Assembly (NCBI RefSeq): GCF_900129315.1
Contig: NZ_FQUS01000003.1
Location: 124,001 to 188,000, forward strand
Origin: Fodinibius roseus
GTDB taxonomy: Bacteria > Bacteroidota > Rhodothermia > Balneolales > Balneolaceae
Direction: 5' to 3'
Length of the DNA stretch: 64,000 nucleotides
The notes below the pieces were generated by a model. It was not told the DNA's origin. It ran no database searches and saw only the letters and a list, made by a program, of their open reading frames with translations. The position numbers were made by a program, and so were the translations under genes. How positions within the stretch are numbered: the stretch's first letter is position 1; each line of letters opens with the position of its first letter. Shown here piece by piece: positions 53,887-63,270 of the stretch.

Positions 53887-53960
53887 GCCTGTCGGACGTA
53901 GCAAAATCTATTGCGATTCCGTCTAATATGGCCGGGTTCCGACGTTCTTTCGTTAAAGAG
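53887..53960. repeat. GTCGGAC-type repeat, copy E
   Basis: GCCTGTCGGACGTAGCAAAATC and the rest to CGTTAAAGAG match 32023-32098 at about 80% by eye. CGGACGTAGCA...TGCGATTCCG is an imperfect hairpin. It begins three bases after the sigma-factor stop. The rest of the gap to 54393 has no convincing gene; an open frame on the minus strand (53985-54206) is rich in Arg and unsupported. Confidence 0.6.
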
Positions 53961-54393
53961 ATCCACTATTTGCCTCAAAAAAAATTAAAAATTTGATTCA
54001 ACCCGTCTGACCCTCCCCGCGTCCCCTAAGACAGATAGACTCCTATCCGCTCTCATTCTCTTGTTTGTTCCTTTTTGAAGTGTTTTGAATCGTTGTGGTT
54101 CATTATAAAGCGAATGTTGAACAACCGTTCGTTCGGCTTTGCGTGTCAGCCGTTCCTGAATGGAGACTGCGCGAACAACTCGAGCTTGTTTCAGTAATGC
54201 CCGCACACAAGAGCAGCCATTTTCACCTGTAGTAGAGCGCTTCCTGAAGTAATGTTTACGTCACAAGGTATCGTTAACGTCATATAACCGCCTTTTCAGT
54301 GTAAATAGAAAAAAATAAAATTAGGGTGAGTACAAAATGATTTGAATTGCTCTATGGTAGTGAATGAAGATTTTTTCAAACCGATGATTCAGC

Positions 54394-55452
54394 GTGAAAG
54401 AAAAAAGGCATATCATAGGGCAATTGCTTGATGACCCCTCCTTTGTCAGGTGGGTGGAGGGAGATTTGAATCGCCGCCAGGCTAAGCGGTGGAACCGGTG
54501 GGTTCAGAAAAGCGAACAGAACCGGAAATTGGCGAAAGAAGCTCAAAAAAGAATTACGGGTTTCTCTTTCGGGGATCCGGTGCTGCCTGATGTTCAGTCT
54601 GAATGGAAGAACATTTATCGTGAGGTTGCCTCAAAAAAGGAAGCGCGAGGGATAGCACAGAAGATGAGTAACGACCAAAATCGCGATCCGCTCAGTATGG
54701 TCTTAAAAGCGGCGGCCGTTCTTTTGGTCGGGGCCTTTATGGGCCTGGCTGCTTATATGTATCAGGAACCGGTACCCGAAGAGGAGCCTGTAGCTTTGCG
54801 AACTGTTCAAACGGAGTATGGTGAAAAAAGGACGATTAATCTTTCTGATGGATCGACCCTTATCCTGGCTCCCAAATCCAAAATCACCTATCGGGAAAAC
54901 TGGTTGGAAAAGCCGGTAAAACGAATTAATTTGGAGGGAGAAGCGTATTTCTCTATTGCATCTCAGGGAACTACAGGGCAACCTACCTTTGTCGTTAATA
55001 CCGAAGATGGTTCCGCTTCTGTCTGGGGAACCCGGTTCACGATGGATACCTACGGAACTGGGACCAGGGTCGTTTTGGAGGAGGGAGAAGTACGGATCCT
55101 TTCAGAAGAAGCTGAAGCCACAGAAAAATCCGCAACGACCATACAGCCCGGCCAGATGATACGCTACAGTAAATCCGATAATACGGTAGAACTCAAAGAG
55201 GTAAATCCAAGGGTATACACCTCCTGGTCCACGAATGAACTCTTTTTCGATAACACGCCCCTGTCGGTGTTGACAAATCGGATTGAACGCACCTATGGTG
55301 TAGAAGTTAAAGCAGAAGACGATGAGCTGTTGCAGAAAAAACTGTCCGGATCCGTAGATTTCAGGAGCCTGGAAGGATTAACGAGTGCGGTAGCGGAAGT
55401 TTTCGAAATTCAAATTCATCGATCAGGGGAGACCCTCATTATCAAACAATAA
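54394..55452 (+). CDS. FecR-family anti-sigma factor
   Basis: A 352-residue inner-membrane regulator. A cytoplasmic N-terminal sigma-binding part is followed by one membrane helix (about 102-123), the FecR domain (VQTEYGEKRTINLSDGSTLI, SVWGTRFTMDTY) and a C-terminal DUF4974-type domain (FFDNTPLSVLTNRIERTYGV). It should hold the ECF sigma factor until the SusC protein signals substrate binding. The start is GTG 54394. susC follows after 16 bases. Confidence 0.95.
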   Translation: MKEKRHIIGQLLDDPSFVRWVEGDLNRRQAKRWNRWVQKSEQNRKLAKEAQKRITGFSFGDPVLPDVQSEWKNIYREVASKKEARGIAQKMSNDQNRDPLSMVLKAAAVLLVGAFMGLAAYMYQEPVPEEEPVALRTVQTEYGEKRTINLSDGSTLILAPKSKITYRENWLEKPVKRINLEGEAYFSIASQGTTGQPTFVVNTEDGSASVWGTRFTMDTYGTGTRVVLEEGEVRILSEEAEATEKSATTIQPGQMIRYSKSDNTVELKEVNPRVYTSWSTNELFFDNTPLSVLTNRIERTYGVEVKAEDDELLQKKLSGSVDFRSLEGLTSAVAEVFEIQIHRSGETLIIKQ

Positions 55453-55468
55453 TAAGAACAAACAAGGC

Positions 55469-58400
55469 ATGATTATGAAAAGGTACAAATGGATAGCAAG
55501 TCTGATTGTTTTTCTGGTCGCTTTTACGCAATGGACGGCGGCCCAGAATAACCAGAGTAACAATAATGTATATGTCACTGCCAGCGACTGGAGCACGCAA
55601 AACCTGCATGAAGTTGCAGAAGGAACCAGCCTGCAGGAGGTTCTCTCCCTGGTTGAGGAAGAGTATAATGTTAACTTTTTGTTTGACAGCAAGCTGCTTG
55701 CCGACCGGCACCTGTCTGAAAATAAGATACTATACCTGAATCGTGATCTGTTTGATATTCTTGACCGGTTGCTTACCGAATTCGGTTTTACCTATAAAAA
55801 GCTTACCCACCGGACCTTGGGGATCGTTCCGGCAGAGTTGGCTTTGGAAGAGACGATATATATGGAAGTGATCTCAGGTACCGTAACGGATGCCCAGACC
55901 GGGGAACCCCTGCCGGGTGTGAACGTGATGGTCAAAGGGACGACTATTGGTTCCTCAAGTGATGCCGATGGTGCTTTTGAGTTTAATGCCCCGTCATTGC
56001 AGGATACCCTGATCTTTTCATTTATTGGCTACCAGACCCAGGAAGTGCCTATCAATGGACGCACGACCATAAATGTTGAATTGGTACCTCAGGCCATATC
56101 GGGTGAAGAAGTGGTCGTTACGGCTTTCGGTATAGAACGGGAAACGCAGTCACTGACCTACAGTACGGAAAGTGTGGACAGCGAATCGCTGACGGAAGCA
56201 CGGGAGTTGAATGTCGTGAACTCGCTTTCCGGTAAAGTGGCGGGAATGCAGATAAACCAGGCCGGTACCGGGGTCGGCGGTGATACCCGGGTGGTTCTCC
56301 GCGGGAACCGATCTATTTCGGGGAGCAGCCAGCCGCTGTATGTCGTCGACGGGGTGCCCATTCGCGGGGATATCAGCAATATGAACCCGGATATTATAGA
56401 AAGCATCAACGTACTGAAAGGACCGAATGCGGCCGCCCTTTACGGTAGTGAGGCCCAGAACGGCGCGATCGTCGTTACGACGAAAAGAGGCCAGGCGGGA
56501 GAAATAGATATTAGTTACAGCAGCAATTTTATGTTCAGGGATCCCCTGTTGTTAACTGAATATCAGAACCAGTACGGTCAGGGGACGTCCGGTGAATATG
56601 CTCCCAGCTCCGAGTCGAGCTTTGGCCCCAGAATGGATGGACGAATGGTAGATCACTGGTCGCCGAATCCTGAAAGGGACGGGGAACAGTACGCCTTCAA
56701 CCCCCAGCCGGATAATGTACGGGATGCTTTTCAAACCGGCTATAATTCCTCCAATAACCTGACGGCCAGTATGGGAAGCGAGAATATTCAGGCTCTCTTC
56801 TCATATACCTTTACCAATTCAGAAGGCGTGGTGCCCGGTAATGAACTGGATCGCCACAACATCAGCGCCCGCGTAAACAGCCAGCTGTCGGACAAATTGT
56901 CGCTGGACAGCAAGCTGTCTTATATGCGCCAGAGCATTGATAATCAATTGTTTACGGGCGAGAATTTTGCCAATCCTATCCGGCATATTTACCGCATGCC
57001 GCGGAATATCCGGACGGCGGATGCCGAAAACTTTGAGTATTTTACACCGGAGGGGACCCGGCGCCAGCACTACTGGAACCCGCTTTCCAACGGAGGCGCG
57101 AACCCGTACTGGACTATGAACCGGAACCTTAGAGAGAATGTCGGCGATCGCATTAATGCACTGGCTTCGCTGACCTACGATTTTACGGATTACCTGAGCC
57201 TGATGGTCCGTTCCGCCTATGACGGGGGAAGCGGAGAAGCCGAAATAAGGCGCTATAACGATACGTATGTAATCGCTCAGAATGGATATTATCAAATTAA
57301 CCAGAGCACTGGCTATGAGTGGAACAGTGATTTCCTGCTTTCGTACAACCAGGATCTTACCGAAGACTGGTATGTGGAAGCCAACCTCGGGGGGAACATC
57401 AAGCAGGAGCGTAACTCCGGTATGAGTTCAAATACGAATAACGCCCTGACGATCCCCAACTTTTTTGCCATTTCCAATACGCAGAACGTAGCGGCCAGCG
57501 AAAATATCGGATCCCCGATGGACATTTATTCGGCCTATGCATTTGGACAACTGGTCTGGAAGGATGCCATCTACCTGGATGTCTCCGGGCGTAATGACGT
57601 CAGTTCCACCCTTCCCGAAGACAACCGATCGTATTTCTATCCTTCAGTCGGATTGTCCGCAAGTTTAACGGAGTTAATTCCCGGGATGCCGGAGGTCCTA
57701 AATAACGCTCGGATCAGGGGATCCTGGGCGAAGGTGGGGAACAGCGCCCCTCCTTTTATGACCATCCGGACCGCCAGTCTTTCCGCCGGGGGTAATAACG
57801 GCTTTCTGCAGCTGGACACCACCCTGCCCAATGAAAACCTGAAACCTGAAGAAACGGAGTCGTTTGAACTGGGGGCCAATGTCCAATTTCTGGAAAATCG
57901 ACTGGGGCTGGATTTCACCTATTATAAAACCAATACCCGGGATCAGCTGTTCCAGGTGGCTGTACCGGTAGGCTCCGGCGCCAGCTCCTTCTTTACGAAT
58001 GGCGGAGATGTATCAAACGAAGGGTATGAAATCCTTCTGAACGCAACGCCGGTACAAAACCGGGACTTCAACTGGGATCTGAACGTGAACTATTCTACCA
58101 ATGAAAATATGGTGGAAAAGATTTCGGAAGATCAGCCTCGCCTGACACTGGCCACCGATTTTCTTCGCGCTTTTCGCATTGAAGAGGGTAAACCCTTCGG
58201 ACAGGTTTATTCCAGGGGCTGGGAGCGAACAGAAGATGGACGGGTGATCGTAGGAGAGGATGGCATTCCGGAGGTAACCGGCGGACTGACCGTCCCCGTC
58301 GCGAATTTTTCTCCCGACTGGAGAGGAAGTATTCGCAGTACTTTTTCCTACAAGAACCTGAGCATGAGCTTTCTGATCGATCACCGCCAGGGAGGAAGCA

Positions 58401-58888
58401 TTGCTTCTCTTACGAATGCCATCCTGTTTGACGATGGCCTGACCAAGCAAACGCTGAAAGGGCGTGAAGGGGGTATGGTGTTCGGAAGGGACATTTACAG
58501 TAATCTTGATGCGGTGGTGCGAACCGGCGGGACCGATGAAAATCCCGAGTATAGCGAGAATACCACGCCAATCAGTTCCCAGCAATTGTGGACATCGATC
58601 GGGGGACGTAATACGCCGGTGGGGGAAGCGTTTGTCGTAGATGCCACCAACACCCGGTTGCGGGAGCTCACGCTCGGTTACACGTTGCCGCAGAGCCTGA
58701 TTTCCACGCTTCCTGTTTCCAACGTGAAATTCTCGCTGGTGGGCAGAAACCTGCTCTTTATCCACCGGGCATCCGAGAACCTGGATCCCGACCTTATGAC
58801 CGGAACGAATGCCGCGGCCGAAGGATTTGAATCCTTTACTCCGCCATCAAGCCGTACGTTCGGTGCGAACATCAAGATAGATTTTTAG
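55469..58888 (+). CDS. SusC/RagA-type TonB-dependent outer membrane receptor with STN domain
   Basis: The 1139-residue outer membrane transporter works with the SusD protein that follows. It has a signal peptide (to about residue 25), an STN domain (about 45-120) for trans-envelope signalling, a carboxypeptidase-regulatory-like domain (about 135-208: ISGTVTDAQTGEPLPGVNVM), the plug with the SusC-type GNRSISGSSQPLYVVDGVPI and MNPDIIESINVLKGPNAAAL, and a 22-strand barrel ending in FGANIKIDF, with terminal Phe. The STN domain and adjacent sigma/anti-sigma genes mean ligand binding controls expression. ATG 55469; ATG 55475 is an alternative. Confidence 0.96.
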   Translation: MIMKRYKWIASLIVFLVAFTQWTAAQNNQSNNNVYVTASDWSTQNLHEVAEGTSLQEVLSLVEEEYNVNFLFDSKLLADRHLSENKILYLNRDLFDILDRLLTEFGFTYKKLTHRTLGIVPAELALEETIYMEVISGTVTDAQTGEPLPGVNVMVKGTTIGSSSDADGAFEFNAPSLQDTLIFSFIGYQTQEVPINGRTTINVELVPQAISGEEVVVTAFGIERETQSLTYSTESVDSESLTEARELNVVNSLSGKVAGMQINQAGTGVGGDTRVVLRGNRSISGSSQPLYVVDGVPIRGDISNMNPDIIESINVLKGPNAAALYGSEAQNGAIVVTTKRGQAGEIDISYSSNFMFRDPLLLTEYQNQYGQGTSGEYAPSSESSFGPRMDGRMVDHWSPNPERDGEQYAFNPQPDNVRDAFQTGYNSSNNLTASMGSENIQALFSYTFTNSEGVVPGNELDRHNISARVNSQLSDKLSLDSKLSYMRQSIDNQLFTGENFANPIRHIYRMPRNIRTADAENFEYFTPEGTRRQHYWNPLSNGGANPYWTMNRNLRENVGDRINALASLTYDFTDYLSLMVRSAYDGGSGEAEIRRYNDTYVIAQNGYYQINQSTGYEWNSDFLLSYNQDLTEDWYVEANLGGNIKQERNSGMSSNTNNALTIPNFFAISNTQNVAASENIGSPMDIYSAYAFGQLVWKDAIYLDVSGRNDVSSTLPEDNRSYFYPSVGLSASLTELIPGMPEVLNNARIRGSWAKVGNSAPPFMTIRTASLSAGGNNGFLQLDTTLPNENLKPEETESFELGANVQFLENRLGLDFTYYKTNTRDQLFQVAVPVGSGASSFFTNGGDVSNEGYEILLNATPVQNRDFNWDLNVNYSTNENMVEKISEDQPRLTLATDFLRAFRIEEGKPFGQVYSRGWERTEDGRVIVGEDGIPEVTGGLTVPVANFSPDWRGSIRSTFSYKNLSMSFLIDHRQGGSIASLTNAILFDDGLTKQTLKGREGGMVFGRDIYSNLDAVVRTGGTDENPEYSENTTPISSQQLWTSIGGRNTPVGEAFVVDATNTRLRELTLGYTLPQSLISTLPVSNVKFSLVGRNLLFIHRASENLDPDLMTGTNAAAEGFESFTPPSSRTFGANIKIDF

Positions 58889-58926
58889 AAATAATATTAA
58901 TGCAAATGTCTTAAGGGAATTACATT

Positions 58927-60534
58927 ATGAATAGACTTAAAAATAATACACTTACAATGGTGAGCATGGGTCTGCTGGTCATGCTCTTTATGGCGGGTTG
59001 CAACGACCTTGAGGAATTGAATACGCCGGATGACCAGCTGGTCGCAAATAACCTGGAGGCTCCTCAATTGGGTCAGGCCTTTGCACAGGCCCAGTTTTTC
59101 GGGATGTATGGAAGTCCGGGTCCTTTTCAGCTTATGCAGTCGCTGCATGCGGATATTTACGCCCAGTATTTTGCAACGACGGCAGCAAATTTTGATTCTG
59201 ATCAGTTTGTGATGATCGGGAGGTGGCAGGACGGGGCCTGGAATGGCTTCTATGGCACGGCTGCACCCCAGCTCGATTTTGTCGAGAATTTTACCGCCGA
59301 AAACGGGATGGACCTCGAGAATGCTATCGCCAAAGTGATGAGGGTACAGCTCTATCACCGCATTTCCGACTACTGGGGACCCATTATTTACTCGGAGTTT
59401 GGCAATGGAGAGACCAGCGTACCCTACGATTCCCAGGAAGAAGTGTACAATAACTTTTTCGCCGCCCTCGATTCAGCGGTCACGGTCCTGCAATCCAATG
59501 CGGGCGGCAATGCATTCGGCAGCAATGACCAGATTTACGAGGGAAACGTGGATCAGTGGCTGACGTTTGCCAACTCCCTGCGGCTTCGCCTGGCGATGAG
59601 AGTCAGGTATGTTGCCCCGGATTTGGCACAGACCGAAGCCGAGAAAGCGGTCAGCGCGGGTGTTATGATGGCCAATTCGGATAATGCCGATCTGCTGACC
59701 ACCCAGAATTCCAGGAATCCCTATACGACCATTACCGACTGGGGCGAATTCCGCATGAGTGCGGCCATGGAAAGCGCGCTTGACGGCTATGAAGATCCTC
59801 GCCGGTCAACATACTTTCAGCCCGCGGCCAATGGGGATCAGGACGGGGACGGTAGCGCCTACGAAGGATTCCGCAACGGCTTGCCCAAAACCCAGAAAGA
59901 GGCAGGCGTAGGTGAAGGAGAAGAAAAGGAGGGTCTAAACGACCGGTATTCGGATATGGGCATCGACTGGATGAATAGTAGCAGTGGCGGTTCCAATCCC
60001 GCTATCGATATTATGGATGCTTCTGAAGTCTATTTCCTGAGAGCCGAAGGAGCGCTGATCGGCTGGAATATGAATGGAACGGCCGAAGAGTTGTATGAAG
60101 AGGGTATTCGCCTCTCCATGCAGGAAAATACCTCGGCTTCTTCTGCAGAGATCGAGGCCTACATAGAAAGCGGTAATACGCCCGCCTCCCCGGATGATGT
60201 GTGGAACAGCCCGGCCTTGTCCGACATTCCGGTGGCCTTTAATAATTCTGGCAGTGTAGAGCAGAGACTGGAGCAGATTATTACCCAGAAATGGCTTGCG
60301 CTCTATCCCAACAGCATGGAAGCGTGGGCGGAATACCGCCGAACGGGATACCCCACCCTGTACGACCCGATTAATTCCCTGAACTCCGATATTCCGGTAA
60401 CTGACCGGGTAAAACGTATTCCTTTTGTCAGCAGTGAATACTCGGATAATGCAGAGGCTGTGCAAAATGCAGTACAGTTACTGTCATCCGGATCGGATGA
60501 TGAGACTACCGAACTTTGGTGGGACGCAAAGTAG
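58927..60534 (+). CDS. SusD/RagB-type surface lipoprotein
   Basis: A 535-residue lipoprotein with lipobox MAGC (Cys25). It follows the SusD-like plan: LEELNTPDDQLVANNLEAPQ after the anchor, YHRISDYWGPIIYSEFGNGE in the TPR-like helices, DVWNSPALSDIPVAF, and the C-terminal ITQKWLALYPNSMEAWAEYR. It caps the SusC barrel and captures ligand at the cell surface. The pattern fits the SusD_2 subfamily often seen with peptide or small-molecule transporters. ATG 58927, 38 bases after susC. Confidence 0.95.
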   Translation: MNRLKNNTLTMVSMGLLVMLFMAGCNDLEELNTPDDQLVANNLEAPQLGQAFAQAQFFGMYGSPGPFQLMQSLHADIYAQYFATTAANFDSDQFVMIGRWQDGAWNGFYGTAAPQLDFVENFTAENGMDLENAIAKVMRVQLYHRISDYWGPIIYSEFGNGETSVPYDSQEEVYNNFFAALDSAVTVLQSNAGGNAFGSNDQIYEGNVDQWLTFANSLRLRLAMRVRYVAPDLAQTEAEKAVSAGVMMANSDNADLLTTQNSRNPYTTITDWGEFRMSAAMESALDGYEDPRRSTYFQPAANGDQDGDGSAYEGFRNGLPKTQKEAGVGEGEEKEGLNDRYSDMGIDWMNSSSGGSNPAIDIMDASEVYFLRAEGALIGWNMNGTAEELYEEGIRLSMQENTSASSAEIEAYIESGNTPASPDDVWNSPALSDIPVAFNNSGSVEQRLEQIITQKWLALYPNSMEAWAEYRRTGYPTLYDPINSLNSDIPVTDRVKRIPFVSSEYSDNAEAVQNAVQLLSSGSDDETTELWWDAK

Positions 60535-60566
60535 AGATTAGATTAGAAAAGTAATATATAGTACGT

Positions 60567-60600
60567 AACAGGGAGTAAAGGAACCCCTTTACTCCCTGTT
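60567..60600 (+). terminator. Stem-loop after susD
   Basis: AACAGGGAGTAAAGG and CCTTTACTCCCTGTT form a perfect 15-bp stem with loop AACC. No long T-run follows, so it may terminate or protect the 3' end of the susCD message. Confidence 0.7.
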
Positions 60601-60714
60601 ATACCTATTAGTTAGAGTAATACTGCTCTTCTGTAGTCTGATGACATGTATGTTATAATCGATGTATCAAACTTTTTTTAGCTCTGTTAATATTTATCAA
60701 ACCTCTCCGCATTT

Positions 60715-61308
60715 ATGAAACACACTCTTTACAGAAGTCTGGCAACACCTGCTCTGTTATTCTTTCTGGTTGTTACCCTGCTTGCCTGCGGCTCCAATGA
60801 CGCCGGTCAGCCGGTCAGCGATAACGAGCCCGACAATTATGATTACGATGTCGAGGAACGGCTGTCAGAGCTGGGTATCGAACTCGACGAAGAACCCACC
60901 CCGCCTGTGGCGAACTATGTGCCCAGCGTGCGAACCGGCAATCTCATCTTTCTGTCGGGGCACGGTCCCGATAAGCCGGATGGAAGCCAGGTGATCGGCA
61001 AAGTGGGAGAGGAGCTTTCTATTGAAGAGGGCCAGCAGGCGGCTCGTTTAACGGCTATTTCTTTGTTGACCTCCCTTAAAGCCGAAATCGGCGACCTCAA
61101 CAAGGTCAAACGCGTGGTCAAGGTTTTCGGTATGGTCAACGCCACCAGTGACTTTACGGAGCACCCGCAGGTCATCAACGGCTTTTCTGATCTGATGGTT
61201 GAAGTGTTCGGCCCAAAAGGAAAACACGCCCGTGCTGCTGTAGGTATGGGTTCGCTGCCGGGCAACATACCGGTTGAAATTGATATGATCGTAGAAGTGG
61301 GCGAGTAG
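60715..61308 (+). CDS. RidA family protein carried on a lipoprotein
   Basis: The 197-residue protein has a signal peptide with lipobox LLAC (Cys25), a polar Asp/Glu-rich linker, then a RidA/YjgF-like domain from about residue 60 (LGIELDEEPTPPVANYVPSV, GNLIFLSGHGP, VKRVVKVFGMVN, GKHARAAVGMGSLPGNIPVE, IDMIVEVG). The form with Leu-Gly-Ile-Glu-Leu and the conserved Arg in HARAAVG fits the YjgH/TdcF-like branch. RidA proteins hydrolyse reactive enamines and imines released by PLP enzymes, normally in the cytoplasm. Export is unusual. It lies 180 bases after susD and two genes before an exported SelA-like PLP enzyme. Confidence 0.9.
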   Translation: MKHTLYRSLATPALLFFLVVTLLACGSNDAGQPVSDNEPDNYDYDVEERLSELGIELDEEPTPPVANYVPSVRTGNLIFLSGHGPDKPDGSQVIGKVGEELSIEEGQQAARLTAISLLTSLKAEIGDLNKVKRVVKVFGMVNATSDFTEHPQVINGFSDLMVEVFGPKGKHARAAVGMGSLPGNIPVEIDMIVEVGE

Positions 61309-61495
61309 TTTTTACGGCTTTCTTCTCATACAAACCCTGCTTGCCTCCGCGTTTCTGTGGCATAAACACCTCTTGGGAGGGATACTGCGGCATGCCGTAA
61401 GTCCCTAAAAAGACGGGTGCGTTCTTAATTGTTGCACAGAAGCCAGGCGCTAACAATATCCAGAAAATGTTAAATTATTTTTCCAACCAAATGGC

Positions 61496-63238
61496 ATGAA
61501 CCGAATAGCTAATTCTCCCCTGAAAATAGTACCGTTTTTTCTTTTGGTTGTCCTGTTGACAAACTGCAGGGTAGCGGATGATGGTACCGGTACCAATACG
61601 GATTCCGAGAATGCCGGTTTGTTGGTGCCGGAGGGATTTGAAGTTACCATCGTGGCCGACAGCATCGGCAAAGCCCGCCACCTGGTTGTTAATGATAATG
61701 GAGACATTTATGTAAAAATGAAGTCCTCCGACGATCAAAAGGGAGCCCTGGCGCTGCGTGACACCACCGGGGACGGCGTCATGGATGTCGTCAAGAGATT
61801 CGGCAACAGGGACGGAAATTTTGCGGAAACCGAAATGACCATCCATGACGGCTATCTTTACTATACTTCCAGCTTGCGTGTTTACCGCCAAAAACTTATT
61901 CCCGGTCAGCTGCTCCCCGATGCAGAAGTGGATACCATTCTGATCGATGATCATGAACACGGCGACCATGAACACAATACCAAACCCCTTGCATTTGATG
62001 GAAAGGGCCACATGTATGTGCCTTTTGGCGCTCCGAACAACGCATGCCAGGAGCCCAAGCGAACGCCGGGGATCCCCGGACTGGACCCCTGCCCGATACT
62101 CGAGAATCACGGCGGAATTTGGCGGTTTGAAGATGACAAAAAGAATCAAAAGCAGGGAGACGGCGAACGCTTTGCCACAGGAGTGCGAAGCATCGTTGCG
62201 ATGAGCTGGAACCCGGCTGATGACCATTTGTATCTTGTGATGCACGGCCGGGACGATTTGCACCGGTTGTTTCCGAATGAATTTTCTCCCTGGGAGAATG
62301 CCGTGCTGCCCTCAGAGGAGTTCATGAGAGTCACCGAGGGATCTGATTTCGGCTGGCCCTATTGCTATTACGATCATATTCAGCAAAAGAAAGTATTGGC
62401 CCCGGAGTACGGGGGAGACGGCGAAACGGTGGGACGGTGCCGTGAATATGATGATCCCATACTGGGATTTCCGGGTCACTTTGCACCTAATGACCTGCTT
62501 TTTTACCAGGGCGATCAGTTTCCGGAGCATTACCGGAATGGAGCCTTTATCGCCTGGCATGGCTCCACGATTCGAAGTCCCTATCCCCAGGCGGGGTATT
62601 TTATTGCTTTTGTGCCGTTCGAAAATGGAAAAATATCCGGGGAGTGGGAAGTGTTTGCCAATGGTTTTGCCGAAACAGACCCGATTATCAACACCAGCGA
62701 TGCCGAACACCGTCCCTCGGGACTGGCCGTTGGCCCTGACGGTTCCCTGTATATTACGGAAGACCGAAACGGGCGGATCTGGAAAGTTAGCTTTACCGGG
62801 GACAAAGCGGCGTTCGGGGAGGAGCAGCTGGCCCGGATGAGAGAGGAAAAGCAGACCGCAAGCAATATTCGCCGGCCTGATCCAGAAGAAGATAATTTAC
62901 AAAAGGGGGAGATCGCGGGCGGGGAGCAGATATACCGAACCTATTGTGCCTCCTGTCACCAGCGTGATGGACAGGGGACGGACCGGTTTCCTCCGCTGGC
63001 TGGCACGGACTGGGTGACCGGCGACAAGAATCGACTGGTCGGGGTCATCCTGAACGGACTGGAAGGCAGTATCGAGGTCAAGGGACAGCAATACAATAAT
63101 GTGATGCCTCAGCACAGTTTTTTAAGCGATGAGGAGGTCGCTGAGGTGCTGACGTATATCCGGCAGAATTTTGATAATGACGCAAGTGCCGTTACCCCGG
63201 AAGAAGTGAACGATATTCGCCAGCGCATGCAGAACTAA
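61496..63238 (+). CDS. Exported sugar-dehydrogenase-like beta-propeller with C-terminal cytochrome c domain
   Basis: A 580-residue protein with an N-terminal lipoprotein-like signal ending LTNC (Cys24). Residues about 40-450 are a PQQ-dependent sugar/sorbosone dehydrogenase-like propeller (LLVPEGFEVTIVADSIGKAR, FATGVRSIVAMSWNPADD, PSGLAVGPDGSLYITEDRNG). The C-terminal domain holds a heme c site YCASCHQRDGQG (Cys484-His488) and a likely Met ligand in NVMPQHSF. Such fusions oxidise a sugar or other substrate in the periplasm and pass electrons to the respiratory chain. ATG 61496, between the RidA-like and SelA-like genes. Confidence 0.85.
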   Translation: MNRIANSPLKIVPFFLLVVLLTNCRVADDGTGTNTDSENAGLLVPEGFEVTIVADSIGKARHLVVNDNGDIYVKMKSSDDQKGALALRDTTGDGVMDVVKRFGNRDGNFAETEMTIHDGYLYYTSSLRVYRQKLIPGQLLPDAEVDTILIDDHEHGDHEHNTKPLAFDGKGHMYVPFGAPNNACQEPKRTPGIPGLDPCPILENHGGIWRFEDDKKNQKQGDGERFATGVRSIVAMSWNPADDHLYLVMHGRDDLHRLFPNEFSPWENAVLPSEEFMRVTEGSDFGWPYCYYDHIQQKKVLAPEYGGDGETVGRCREYDDPILGFPGHFAPNDLLFYQGDQFPEHYRNGAFIAWHGSTIRSPYPQAGYFIAFVPFENGKISGEWEVFANGFAETDPIINTSDAEHRPSGLAVGPDGSLYITEDRNGRIWKVSFTGDKAAFGEEQLARMREEKQTASNIRRPDPEEDNLQKGEIAGGEQIYRTYCASCHQRDGQGTDRFPPLAGTDWVTGDKNRLVGVILNGLEGSIEVKGQQYNNVMPQHSFLSDEEVAEVLTYIRQNFDNDASAVTPEEVNDIRQRMQN

Positions 63239-63270
63239 CGTCAAAATGTTAATGTAAAACCAAGATCGTT

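Noticed and set aside
53985-54206. Arg-rich minus-strand open frame between the sigma and anti-sigma genes
   Set aside because: No family resemblance, interrupts a same-strand operon, and lies next to a repeat; coding is unlikely.
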